Source of the DNA: an uncultured Chitinophagaceae bacterium
GTDB taxonomy: Bacteria > Bacteroidota > Bacteroidia > Chitinophagales > Chitinophagaceae
DNA: 40,261 nucleotides
NCBI GenBank assembly: GCA_903883945.1
Contig: CAISCV010000030.1
Span: forward strand, 1 to 40,261
Direction of reading: 5' to 3'
This document shows positions 32,912-40,261 of this stretch, in pieces. The translations under genes were made by a program, and so were the position numbers. Every line of letters starts with the position of its first letter. Position 1 is the first letter of the stretch. The notes beneath the pieces were generated by a model, which saw only the letters and a program-made list of their open reading frames with translations, did not search any database and was not told the DNA's origin.

Positions 32912-33005
32912 AAAGTTTGAATAGAGACAGGTTGCTTACTATTTGAGAATAAGTAACAAAAGGCACCTAAAGGATTCAGGCGCCCGCTAAACTAAAATAT
33001 TATAC

Positions 33006-33043
33006 AAAGTGCAGTTTCTGCTTTGGTGCAGGGACTGCATTTT
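33006..33043 (+). terminator. Hairpin between R3 and the nuclease-like gene
   Basis: AAAGTGCAGT pairs with ACTGCATTTT (one G-U) around an 18-nt loop and is followed by a T-rich run. It could terminate read-through from upstream modules. Confidence 0.6.
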
Positions 33044-33079
33044 GATTTTATATTACTCGGGATTATGATATATAAAGGG

Positions 33080-33087
33080 TACTTTCG
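33080..33087 (+). promoter_or_regulatory. Putative -7 element
   Basis: TACTTTCG, one base off TAnnTTTG, 16 bp before the start of the nuclease-like gene. Confidence 0.45.
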
Positions 33088-33102
33088 TGAAAATAAAAAG
33101 CG

Positions 33103-33672
33103 ATGACAGATATCGAATTAAAGGAATTAGTGGCAGGGTTGGCAGTTTCACAAGCAAAAAATGAAGAGCAGTTTGAAAGAACTGAGGCGCAAATGCGAGA
33201 AACAGATGCTCAGATAAAACGTACAGATGCTACCCTTGAGAGAATAGGAATCACGCTAGGGAATGTAACCAATAACATTGGTAATATCACTGAGGAATAT
33301 TTTTTTAATTGCTTGTTCGAGAAACCTGTGTTTGGAGGTGTAACGTACAACAAAGTAAGAAGAAACATAAGTGGGGTTGGTTTAAAATCGGAAGATGAAT
33401 TTGATATTGTAATGTATAATGGGGATTCTATTGCTTTGATAGAATGTAAAAACAAAGCACATGAAAACGATTTGATGAAACTAATTACCAAAAAGGCAGA
33501 CAATTTTAAAGACGTATTCCCTAGTTTTAAGGATTACAAAATCTATTTAGGTCTTGCAAGCTTTTCTTTTTATCCCGAGTTGGAGGAGTTGGCTAAACAA
33601 AATGGGGTAGCTATACTGAAACAAAAAGGTGATTTGGTTGAAATAGAAGCAGACAACTTAAAGGCCTATTAA
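33103..33672 (+). CDS. Coiled-coil PD-(D/E)XK nuclease-like protein
   Basis: The 189-residue protein starts with a coiled-coil (about residues 1-50, with AQMRETDAQIKRTDATLERI). The C-terminal part has EDEFDIVMYNGDSIALIECK, giving Asp101, Glu114 and Lys116, the D-x(n)-E-x-K layout of PD-(D/E)XK nucleases. DUF3782-type proteins have this architecture. The Lys-rich helix and final strand KIYLGLASF complete the fold. Target unknown. It stands as a single-gene module between R3 and Q5. Confidence 0.8.
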   Translation: MTDIELKELVAGLAVSQAKNEEQFERTEAQMRETDAQIKRTDATLERIGITLGNVTNNIGNITEEYFFNCLFEKPVFGGVTYNKVRRNISGVGLKSEDEFDIVMYNGDSIALIECKNKAHENDLMKLITKKADNFKDVFPSFKDYKIYLGLASFSFYPELEELAKQNGVAILKQKGDLVEIEADNLKAY

Positions 33673-33716
33673 ACCCTCGAAGTAATATTATTAAGAACGC
33701 AAATTCGCAAGGTATT

Positions 33717-33782
33717 GCCTAGCGAGTCTGCGTCAAACTCGCTCAAATCTACAAGGGTTGGTGCGCGCGTTTCAAATGTTCT
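33717..33782 (+). repeat. Q element, copy 5
   Basis: Shares GCCTAGCGAGTCTGCGTCAA, ACTCGCT, AATCTACAAGGG and GTGCGCGCGTTTC with other copies; the second half is diverged. The remainder of the gap 33783-34023 shows no gene. Confidence 0.75.
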
Positions 33783-34023
33783 TCCCAAGCTTGCACAAGT
33801 TAAATGAGGTATCTCTCAACTTCTACAATTGTTTCCTATTTTGCTTCGGTAAAAAGTTTGTTTAGTTATTGAATGATCGTTTTTTATGTTTGTAAAAAAA
33901 CAGGGCAACCAGCAATCTGTAAGCTTCGAAGATTGTATTTTTGGTGTTTAATGGTTGTAAGAAAGCGTTTAGAATGAGGTGGATTTTTGTTAATTAGTTA
34001 TATCAATTTTTAAATAACCTTCC

Positions 34024-35655
34024 ATGAGCAATAAAATAAGAAGTATAATCCTACTCGTATGTTCTTTCTTTTTTATATTGACTGGCCTTTTTTTGGCGTA
34101 TAGGGATACAATAAGTATTTCTTCAATGCATGTTGTTTTTGGAACACTTGTAAAGAAAGAAAAGGAGTATAAACAAGAGGGAAATAATAAGGAATGTATT
34201 AGTCTAACACTGAAAGATGAAAAGAAGACTCTTGTACTAAGATTCCCTTCGGATAGTGATGCAAAGAATAGATTACTCTACAACCTGATAGATACAGGTA
34301 AACTATATCAGTTTTACATAAACCCAAACTATTTTGAATTAGATGGCGTGAATTATGGCTTAGAAAAAATTGACTATAATAATACTGAAGTATATAAGAA
34401 ACCTCATTCAAGTCCCTTTTTTTATCTAGCTTTTATTTTAGCGTGCTTACCCTTGATGTCTGCTTGGTATAATTTAAACAAAAAGAAAAAAGAACCTACT
34501 CATGATATTGATAAGGGTGCATTTGTATTATATAAATGGTTTTCTAAAAGAATAAAACTGATAATAAGCGATAATGGAATTGGAGGAGAAACCAATTTGT
34601 TAGACAAACAAACACTGAAATTTATACGCGATAAATATGAAAATTATTTGGGGGGAATTCCTCCAATAGAAATTGACAATAAACAAATTTTTATTAAATG
34701 GGGGGAAATTGCAGGTTATCAATTTGTAATGAGAAAACCTACTGAATCATTTTATACTACCTTATTATACTACATAGATCTGGAGCTTAAAAAAGAAGCC
34801 CAGACCATAAAAATTTACCTTCCCGATGGCAATAAAAACTTTAATCTAATAAGAAATGCTTTTGATAAATATGCAAGTAACTATCCTATTCTGAATAAAG
34901 GTTTTGAACTAAAAGAAGCTATTGAACCCAATCAAGTAACTAACCTTTTTGCAACTAACACACCCAATACAAACCAATATGCTTCTGGCAAGGATACTAA
35001 TATTGGGACTGCAATAAACGAATCAACTGCAACTAATGGTGTAAACAATACTATCGATAGTTTAGAGTGTGATTTTGTTGCAAAATATGGAGCAAAAGCA
35101 ACAGAAATAACAAGTAAACCGCCAATAGAACAACTAGGCTGTTTTATAGCAATCCCTATTTTATTTTTAATGATTTTGATTAATTCTATTTACTACATGA
35201 TAACTAGCTATATCGATGATTGGTTATCTTCAATTGGTTTCGGGAAGTATTCCCCTATAATTACACCAGGAATTATAATTTTTCTTATCATCATTGTGAT
35301 TGCTATCGGTTTTTACATAAAACATTTACTGGATAATATCAAAGAAATATTTTTAACGATCAATAAAGAAAGTATATCACTCGGCACCCAAACCTATTAT
35401 TGGAAAGACATTAGTAGTTATTACTTTTCAATTACTATAGTCTTGGAAAACCGAGGGACAGATCATAAGGGGAATAGCATGGGCACTCGCGAAATTGCAA
35501 AAACTACCTTAGTGATCTATTCAAAAGATGGCAGTCTATTAACTAAAATTAAAATTGAAGATAGTTGGGACAAGACAGTTACTGAAATTCATAATGCCAT
35601 CATACATGCTACCGCCGGGTTGGAAATTGAAGACGGTGGATTTATAAAAGAATGA
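34024..35655 (+). CDS. Large membrane protein of unknown function
   Basis: The 543-residue protein has four predicted membrane helices: about 6-25, 131-149, 371-394 and 412-434. The segment between the first two (about 30-125) looks beta-rich and extracytoplasmic, and that between the second and third (150-370) is a large soluble part with a Thr/Asn-rich stretch (305-345). The C-terminal region (about 440-540) begins EIFLTINKESISL and contains TTLVIYSKDGSLLTKIKI, which resembles a bacterial PH-like domain. No enzyme motif is seen. It forms a single-gene module between Q5 and Q6. Confidence 0.75.
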   Translation: MSNKIRSIILLVCSFFFILTGLFLAYRDTISISSMHVVFGTLVKKEKEYKQEGNNKECISLTLKDEKKTLVLRFPSDSDAKNRLLYNLIDTGKLYQFYINPNYFELDGVNYGLEKIDYNNTEVYKKPHSSPFFYLAFILACLPLMSAWYNLNKKKKEPTHDIDKGAFVLYKWFSKRIKLIISDNGIGGETNLLDKQTLKFIRDKYENYLGGIPPIEIDNKQIFIKWGEIAGYQFVMRKPTESFYTTLLYYIDLELKKEAQTIKIYLPDGNKNFNLIRNAFDKYASNYPILNKGFELKEAIEPNQVTNLFATNTPNTNQYASGKDTNIGTAINESTATNGVNNTIDSLECDFVAKYGAKATEITSKPPIEQLGCFIAIPILFLMILINSIYYMITSYIDDWLSSIGFGKYSPIITPGIIIFLIIIVIAIGFYIKHLLDNIKEIFLTINKESISLGTQTYYWKDISSYYFSITIVLENRGTDHKGNSMGTREIAKTTLVIYSKDGSLLTKIKIEDSWDKTVTEIHNAIIHATAGLEIEDGGFIKE

Positions 35656-35701
35656 GAAAGTAAATAATTTAATATATAGTAACAGGTTGTTAGGTACTAC
35701 T

Positions 35702-35843
35702 CAGCTAGTCCGGGTTCAGCTCGCTAAAATGTAGAAGGGATAGTGCGTTTCGCGCGTTCATTAACTGCTATTTAGCGTGTGAATGTTCGATGAAAGTAGC
35801 GAAGTAAATGATTGAAATTTCCTCTACTATTTACCTTGTATAG
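35702..35843 (+). repeat. Q element, copy 6
   Basis: Shares GCTAGTCCG, CTCGCTAAAAT, GTGCGTTTCGCGCGTTCATT and the 3' part TAGCGAAGTAAATG, TTGAAATTT with copy 2. It ends about 40 bp before the plsX stop and closes the accessory region. Confidence 0.8.
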
Positions 35844-35879
35844 CGGAGGTTGGATCGAATAAATTAGGTTTGATTTATT

Positions 35880-36830
35880 TTAAGCGGTTGGCTTGAAGGA
35901 CTCTTTTATTTTGCCACACAAATCGGTGTCTATCATTTTGATAGCGATGGCAATCATGTTTTTGAAGGCTTTGGCAGAACTGATGCCATGACCAATAATT
36001 ACGGGTTTGTTTACGCCCAACACAGGAGAACCCCCATAGTTTTCGTAGTGAAAGCGGTTGAAATAAACATCATCCTGCAAATTCTTGGCAACCATAATAT
36101 CGTAGACACTTTCGGCCATTTTTAATATGATGTTTCCGGTAAAGCCATCACTAACCATTACATCGGCTTTGTCATTAAACAGGTCGCGTCCTTCGATATT
36201 ACCAATAAAGTTGATGTGGTTATTTTCTTTTAATAATGGATAAGTAGCTTGTGATATAAGGTTGCCCTTTCCTTCTTCCTCTCCAATATTCACCAATCCT
36301 ACTTTAGGGTTGTCCACATTGTAAATATACTGCGCATAAAGGCTTCCCAATACGGCAAACTGGTTCAGCTGCTCGGGTTTGCAGTCGGAATTCAATCCCG
36401 CATCTACCAATATGCCATCACCCCCATTCATCTTTGGTAGAATACCACTAACGGTTGGTCTAAACACACCTTCAATAGTCTTTATCATAAACATGGCACC
36501 TACCAACATGGCACCTGTATTGCCTGCGCTGATAAAAGCATCTATCTTACCCGTAGCTAAGAGGTGAAACCCTATGGATATAGAGCTGTTTGGCTTTTCT
36601 TTGAAGGCTTTGGTAGGATGCTCGTGATAGCCAATAACTTCTGAGGCATGTACCAAATGCAGATAAGGTGATGAGATATTATGCTCTTTAAACAAAGAGT
36701 TTATAATAACCTCATCACCTATACAGAATATATTTACTTCGCTTGTATTGGCTTGCAGATGTAGGAATATACCATTCACCGCTTCTTGCGGTGCAAAGTC
36801 GCCTCCCATCATGTCGATGCCAATGTTCAT
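35880..36830 (-). CDS. plsX: Phosphate acyltransferase PlsX
   Basis: The 316-residue enzyme makes acyl-phosphate from acyl-ACP for phospholipid synthesis. It begins MNIGIDMMGGDFAPQE, the family's N-terminal signature, and has AFISAGNTGAMLVG (about 101-114) and VMVSDGFTGNIILKMAES further on. Length is usual. It is the last gene of yceD-rpmF-plsX on the minus strand. Downstream, where fabH is often found in Bacteroidota, there is only the Q6 repeat and the accessory region. Confidence 0.96.
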   Translation of the reverse strand: MNIGIDMMGGDFAPQEAVNGIFLHLQANTSEVNIFCIGDEVIINSLFKEHNISSPYLHLVHASEVIGYHEHPTKAFKEKPNSSISIGFHLLATGKIDAFISAGNTGAMLVGAMFMIKTIEGVFRPTVSGILPKMNGGDGILVDAGLNSDCKPEQLNQFAVLGSLYAQYIYNVDNPKVGLVNIGEEEGKGNLISQATYPLLKENNHINFIGNIEGRDLFNDKADVMVSDGFTGNIILKMAESVYDIMVAKNLQDDVYFNRFHYENYGGSPVLGVNKPVIIGHGISSAKAFKNMIAIAIKMIDTDLCGKIKESFKPTA

Positions 36831-36871
36831 GTTTGGAAAATATAAGTAACCTAAAAGAGTGTTTTAAACGA

Positions 36872-37066
36872 CTAAGCTTTTAACGGAGCTTTTTCAGAAA
36901 CTAACTTCCCTTTGTAGAACAACTTTCCTTCACTCACATGCGCACGGTGACGAACATGAATTTCGCCCGTTGTAGTGTCTTTGCTCAATGTAACTTCTTG
37001 TGCTACATAGTGTGTCCTTCTCTTAGCACTGCGTTGTTGCGAGTGTCTACGTTTAGGATTAGGCAT
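36872..37066 (-). CDS. rpmF: 50S ribosomal protein L32
   Basis: The 64-residue basic protein begins MPNPKRRHSQQRSAKRRTHY, the standard L32 start. It lacks the Cys pair of zinc-binding L32 forms. It sits between yceD and plsX, the conserved order that links ribosome and lipid synthesis. Confidence 0.96.
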   Translation of the reverse strand: MPNPKRRHSQQRSAKRRTHYVAQEVTLSKDTTTGEIHVRHRAHVSEGKLFYKGKLVSEKAPLKA

Positions 37067-37124
37067 AATGTGTAAATTTTATTTTATGAAAAAAACTATT
37101 TTATTATAACTATAAAACTATAAT

Positions 37125-37667
37125 CTATTTTAACCCTTTAAATTTATCCAACCCTTTCCAAATGGGGTTCGATAGCTTATTTGCATCTTCTTCCATCTGT
37201 TTCAGCTTCTCTAACACTTCCATATTGCATTGTGCTCCACCAAACTCACTTTCGGCACACATTTTTTGCAGAGGAATGGACAGGGTTACAAACTCATAAA
37301 TCCAATCTGCAATTTTCAAATGGCTCTCTCCCCTGCTTATGTAATATACATCGGGGTCTTCCTCTTGCAAGTTCATAGTATCGGGGTCATCCACCATTTT
37401 TACAATGATATTGAATTCCTCCCACAATTGCTTCTTTAGTGGATTGCTACATCGGTCGCAAACAACTTCTGCAAAGCCATCTATATCAAACTTCAGCTGC
37501 AAGAAACCGCTTTTCTTATCTAACAGCAATTTAATTTTCGCAGTACAATTTGTAAAATCATCTTGCGAATAATCTAAAAAGAACTTGTTATCAATATTGT
37601 ATTCAAACTCATGAACACCCGGTCTTAAACCCACGAATGCTATCTCAAACTCTCTACGGTTGCTCAT
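37125..37667 (-). CDS. yceD: DUF177 / YceD family protein
   Basis: The ATG at 37667 gives 180 residues starting MSNRREFEIAFVGLRPG; the longer frame to 37778 runs through the promoter and is rejected. The family core is VVCDRCSNPLKKQLWEEF (about 72-90, with the Cys pair). DUF177 proteins are found next to rpmF and plsX and affect 23S rRNA or ribosome assembly in some bacteria and plastids. It is the first gene of the operon. Confidence 0.9.
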   Translation of the reverse strand: MSNRREFEIAFVGLRPGVHEFEYNIDNKFFLDYSQDDFTNCTAKIKLLLDKKSGFLQLKFDIDGFAEVVCDRCSNPLKKQLWEEFNIIVKMVDDPDTMNLQEEDPDVYYISRGESHLKIADWIYEFVTLSIPLQKMCAESEFGGAQCNMEVLEKLKQMEEDANKLSNPIWKGLDKFKGLK

Positions 37668-37686
37668 GTCCGCTTTTTTGGGTGGG

Positions 37687-37717
37687 CGAAAGTACGATTC
37701 AAATTTGGATTGACAAA
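37687..37717 (-). promoter_or_regulatory. Promoter of yceD-rpmF-plsX
   Basis: The minus strand reads TTTG (37717-37714), 19 bp, then TACTTTCG (37694-37687), close to the Bacteroidota consensus. The leader is about 20 nt. Confidence 0.75.
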
Positions 37718-37942
37718 AGGAAAGTTTTGTTTTATGCAAATAATAAAGATATTTACACCTTAAACTCAGGTTTTTCAATAGAACTCTACTACAATGCTCA
37801 TCTGCTTCAAATACAATTATTTGCTCGAATTATTCTCTTTCAACATAAAATATTATGCCTTCAATTAAAAAATCTGCTCAAAGACTTTTCTTTTTTGTAT
37901 TTGAGACTTTCGTAACGAATCTATTGCAAAATTGGGGTTTAA

Positions 37943-39046
37943 ATGTATAAAAACAAGCAAATTTCCTCATTTACATGTTCAAAATGGCTTCAATGGGTTG
38001 TTCCCATCTTGCTTGTCCTCAGTATAAGAAGCTTTTCTTTGTTCCCCAACTTGGTAGAAACATTATATGCTACAAGTTTCTATCCTTACTTTGCCCATAT
38101 ACAACGACTTTTATTTGGATGGCTCCCTTGCAGCTTAGGTGACATCTGTTATGCAATGTTCATTGGCTATTTGTTATTGTTATTTGGTCGTTTTATTGCC
38201 GCTATATATAATAAAAAGATTAGTAGACAGAATACTAAAAAGATAATACTGCAAGTAATAAAAGTACTGCTATGGTTGTATATCGCATTTAATATTCTTT
38301 GGGGTCTGAATTATGAAAGGAAAGGTATTGAAGACCAATTGAAATTAAAAAATACTACCTATACGACGGATGCGCTGAAAGACCTGTTGTGCGACGTTAC
38401 AGAACAATTGAATTCAACAAGAAATGAGTTAGGTGATAGTACCTATGTTTATCCTTCAGAAAAGGAAATTATCAGCCTGTCTTACGAGGCTTATCAGAAC
38501 GTTAAGGCTCAATATCCTTTTTTAATTTATCACAACTTATCCGTAAAACCATCCTTGTTGACCGAGATGGTTAGCTATGCCGGCTATTCGGGCTATTACA
38601 ACCCTTTTACTGGGGAGGCACAGGTGAATACCGATTTGCCTAAGTTTTATATGCCCTTTGTTACTTGTCATGAAATGGCGCATCAGTTGGGATATGCAAG
38701 CGAGAGCGAAGCAAGTTTTGTCGGTTTTTTGGCAGCCATTCATTCCAATAAACCCTTGTTTAGGTACTCGGCTTTGTTTGAACTATTTCTAGTTGCCAAT
38801 AGCGAGTTGTTGCAACGCGACTTCTGGAGTGGTATCTTAAACCTAAAATCCTTACACCCATCAGTTAAAAGAGATAGGCGGATATATAAGGAGTTTATTT
38901 TGGGAAGGCAGAACAATGTAGAACCTATCATTAAAAATGTATATGACCAATACCTGAAAGCCAATCAACAACGGAGTGGCATAAACAGTTACAATGAATT
39001 GGTGGGATGGGTGATTGCTTATAAGAGGAACATTTGCAAACTGTAA
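37943..39046 (+). CDS. DUF3810 membrane protein, putative metalloprotease
   Basis: The 367-residue protein has three N-terminal membrane helices (about 14-32, 58-86 and 101-122) and a long soluble domain. CHEMAHQLGY gives an HExxH zinc motif (His243, Glu244, His247), and SESEASFVGF downstream supplies a likely third ligand Glu. These are DUF3810 marks, and the family is thought to be a gluzincin-like peptidase of the inner membrane. The substrate is unknown. It is monocistronic and diverges from yceD. Confidence 0.88.
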   Translation: MYKNKQISSFTCSKWLQWVVPILLVLSIRSFSLFPNLVETLYATSFYPYFAHIQRLLFGWLPCSLGDICYAMFIGYLLLLFGRFIAAIYNKKISRQNTKKIILQVIKVLLWLYIAFNILWGLNYERKGIEDQLKLKNTTYTTDALKDLLCDVTEQLNSTRNELGDSTYVYPSEKEIISLSYEAYQNVKAQYPFLIYHNLSVKPSLLTEMVSYAGYSGYYNPFTGEAQVNTDLPKFYMPFVTCHEMAHQLGYASESEASFVGFLAAIHSNKPLFRYSALFELFLVANSELLQRDFWSGILNLKSLHPSVKRDRRIYKEFILGRQNNVEPIIKNVYDQYLKANQQRSGINSYNELVGWVIAYKRNICKL

Positions 39047-40109
39047 GACTGTTGTTGACAATTTTTTCAAGTAGATAGATAGCTTATTAAGAAATAGAGA
39101 GTAGATATGAGACATTGAAGGTGCTACCTTTTCTAGAAGTACTGTTAAAGTATCGGAAAGTACTATCAATGTGTTAAATATTGCTTTCAATTTATCGGAG
39201 TGTCCTCTTAATTAGCTAAAGTCCCTTTAGGGAGACATATCGTTAAAAGTTTATAGAGAAACCGTTATTTAAAACACCCAACCTTAGTATACGTCGTGCC
39301 TACGGCACTTTGAACTCTCCTTTTGTTAGTTTACTAGCAATATTTTTACATTAAGGTATTTTCAACCCTTGATTCGCATAAATTATCTTATTGTCATCTG
39401 GATGACGCTTACAGATACGTGTTAACAACTTTTGTAGCGTTTTTGAATCTGTTCAAAAGCCTTTAACTTCATCGCTGACTAGCTGATTTATCATTTCGGA
39501 AACCAAAAATCACTTTTAGAAACATTTCGGAAACCTTCTGAAAGCTAGGAAATGGATATAGAGGCTATCATTGCTTTTTGTAATAGAAAACGATAGTTAC
39601 TTACTAAGGGTAAAGCTTTTGAGAATTGTCTTATTGAATATGTTTCCACTTTGATTGTTTACCTAAGTACAGATAATGAACACTATTCACTTTTAGGTAT
39701 AGATCTTCTAGCGAAAGATAATGTTTTAATAACAGTAAAATTACTTATTGGTAGAATCTTGATTGCACCTTTGCAGACAGAAAATGTGTATAGTTGTAAT
39801 GAAATTGCAGACACAATACTTACACAATCAAAAAAATGAAAAAAAAATGACATTTCAGGCAGCACGCCCGAAACAAATAGCATCTTTACCGACAGATAGT
39901 GTTTTTAGTAATGTAAAAAGACACTTAACTGAATAATTTTTTTGTACTTAAAAAGGTTATACAGGTGAACTATAACAGCTTTTATTGTTGTAGATTAGTT
40001 TAAGTAGAAAAAACAAAGGAAACATTTGTACACTACCTGTTTACTATTACACTTTTTAAATTAAATACACATTTCATTAATACACACAAAAAACAAACAA
40101 TTTAAAGCA
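39047..40109. other. AT-rich gap without a convincing gene
   Basis: About 1 kb with no supported gene. A palindrome GTGCC-TAC-GGCAC lies at 39296-39308, and CATTTCGGAAACC occurs twice (39493 and 39521). A 62-codon frame at 39651-39839 has a TTG start and no recognisable features. Long regulatory or degenerate DNA before the next gene is possible. Confidence 0.6.
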
Positions 40110-40261
40110 ATGAAAAGAAAGTTTACACTCAGTAAAACACTCATTACAGCTTGTATAGCTGCTACAATCGTGGTTATTGGTTCTTCATCGGTAAAAACCA
40201 ACCAAAGTCTTAACCATACTGCAGGTTCTTCTGTGTCGGGCAGTACCGGAGGTTGTGGTTG
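40110..40261 (+). CDS. Secreted protein, N-terminal part only
   Basis: An ATG at 40110 opens a frame cut by the window end after about 50 codons. The product begins MKRKFTLSKTLITACIAA, a signal peptide, then VKTNQSLNHTAGSSVSGSTGG and ends near a Gly-Cys-Gly run. Bacteroidota surface proteins with a short Ser/Gly/Cys region after the signal, such as type IX secreted proteins with Cys-rich domains, look similar, but the family cannot be named from the fragment. Confidence 0.75.
   Translation, partial: MKRKFTLSKTLITACIAATIVVIGSSSVKTNQSLNHTAGSSVSGSTGGCG

Noticed and set aside
30887-35843. Classical integron with attC sites
   Set aside because: No intI and no convincing RYYYAAC/GTTRRRY core sites; kept only as an integron-like hypothesis.
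39651-39839. 62-codon ORF in the AT-rich gap
   Set aside because: TTG start, no promoter, no family, atypical of its surroundings. Left within the gap description.

Overview
The window is chromosomal DNA of a Bacteroidota bacterium, most likely from the Chitinophagaceae or a close relative. This rests on the AT-rich composition, the Bacteroidota promoter element TAnnTTTG in front of many genes, the yceD-rpmF-plsX cluster, a DUF3810 protein, a SusA-like GH13 amylase, a split 5'-nucleotidase and an ECF sigma factor with a PEGYF-repeat partner. The genus cannot be fixed from the sequence alone.

Positions 1-7300 are housekeeping: the rpsF-rpsR-rplI operon (minus strand), a lipoprotein, inorganic pyrophosphatase with a TauE/SafE-like half transporter, an unannotated 54-residue membrane protein, a 5'-nucleotidase split into two overlapping genes in reversed domain order, dnaA, and tRNA-Ser(GCT) and tRNA-Pro(TGG). 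A 12-copy array of 21-bp units with a palindromic core follows (7540-7791). Positions 7900-10400 hold a PspA cluster. A secreted esterase-like hydrolase and a short MoxR/DUF58/BatD-like/BatA operon come next, then a zeta-toxin-like kinase with a small downstream partner, guaB (probably leaderless), an OmpR-type regulator, an ECF sigma/anti-sigma/Spy-like operon, a glycosyltransferase, an ABC exporter pair, a LolA-like protein, a GH13 amylase and an orphan 320-residue protein.

The accessory region is 28.1-35.9 kb. It opens with a 226-bp element bounded by perfect 27-bp inverted repeats and filled with 41-bp tandem units. It then carries five gene modules, all on the plus strand: a TIGR04255-family three-gene module, a DUF433/DUF5615 toxin-antitoxin pair, a small-protein/retropepsin pair, a coiled-coil PD-(D/E)XK-like protein and a large membrane protein. 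Every boundary between modules carries copies of one or both of two structured repeats, called here Q (about 80-150 bp, seven copies including one inverted and one truncated) and R (70 bp, three copies identical by eye). This cassette-like layout, with no recombinase or transposase in view, is the best candidate for an undescribed system. It ends at plsX, where fabH would often lie.

The last part (35.9-40.3 kb) is the yceD-rpmF-plsX operon, a DUF3810 putative metalloprotease, about 1 kb of AT-rich DNA without a convincing gene, and the start of a secreted protein cut by the window edge.
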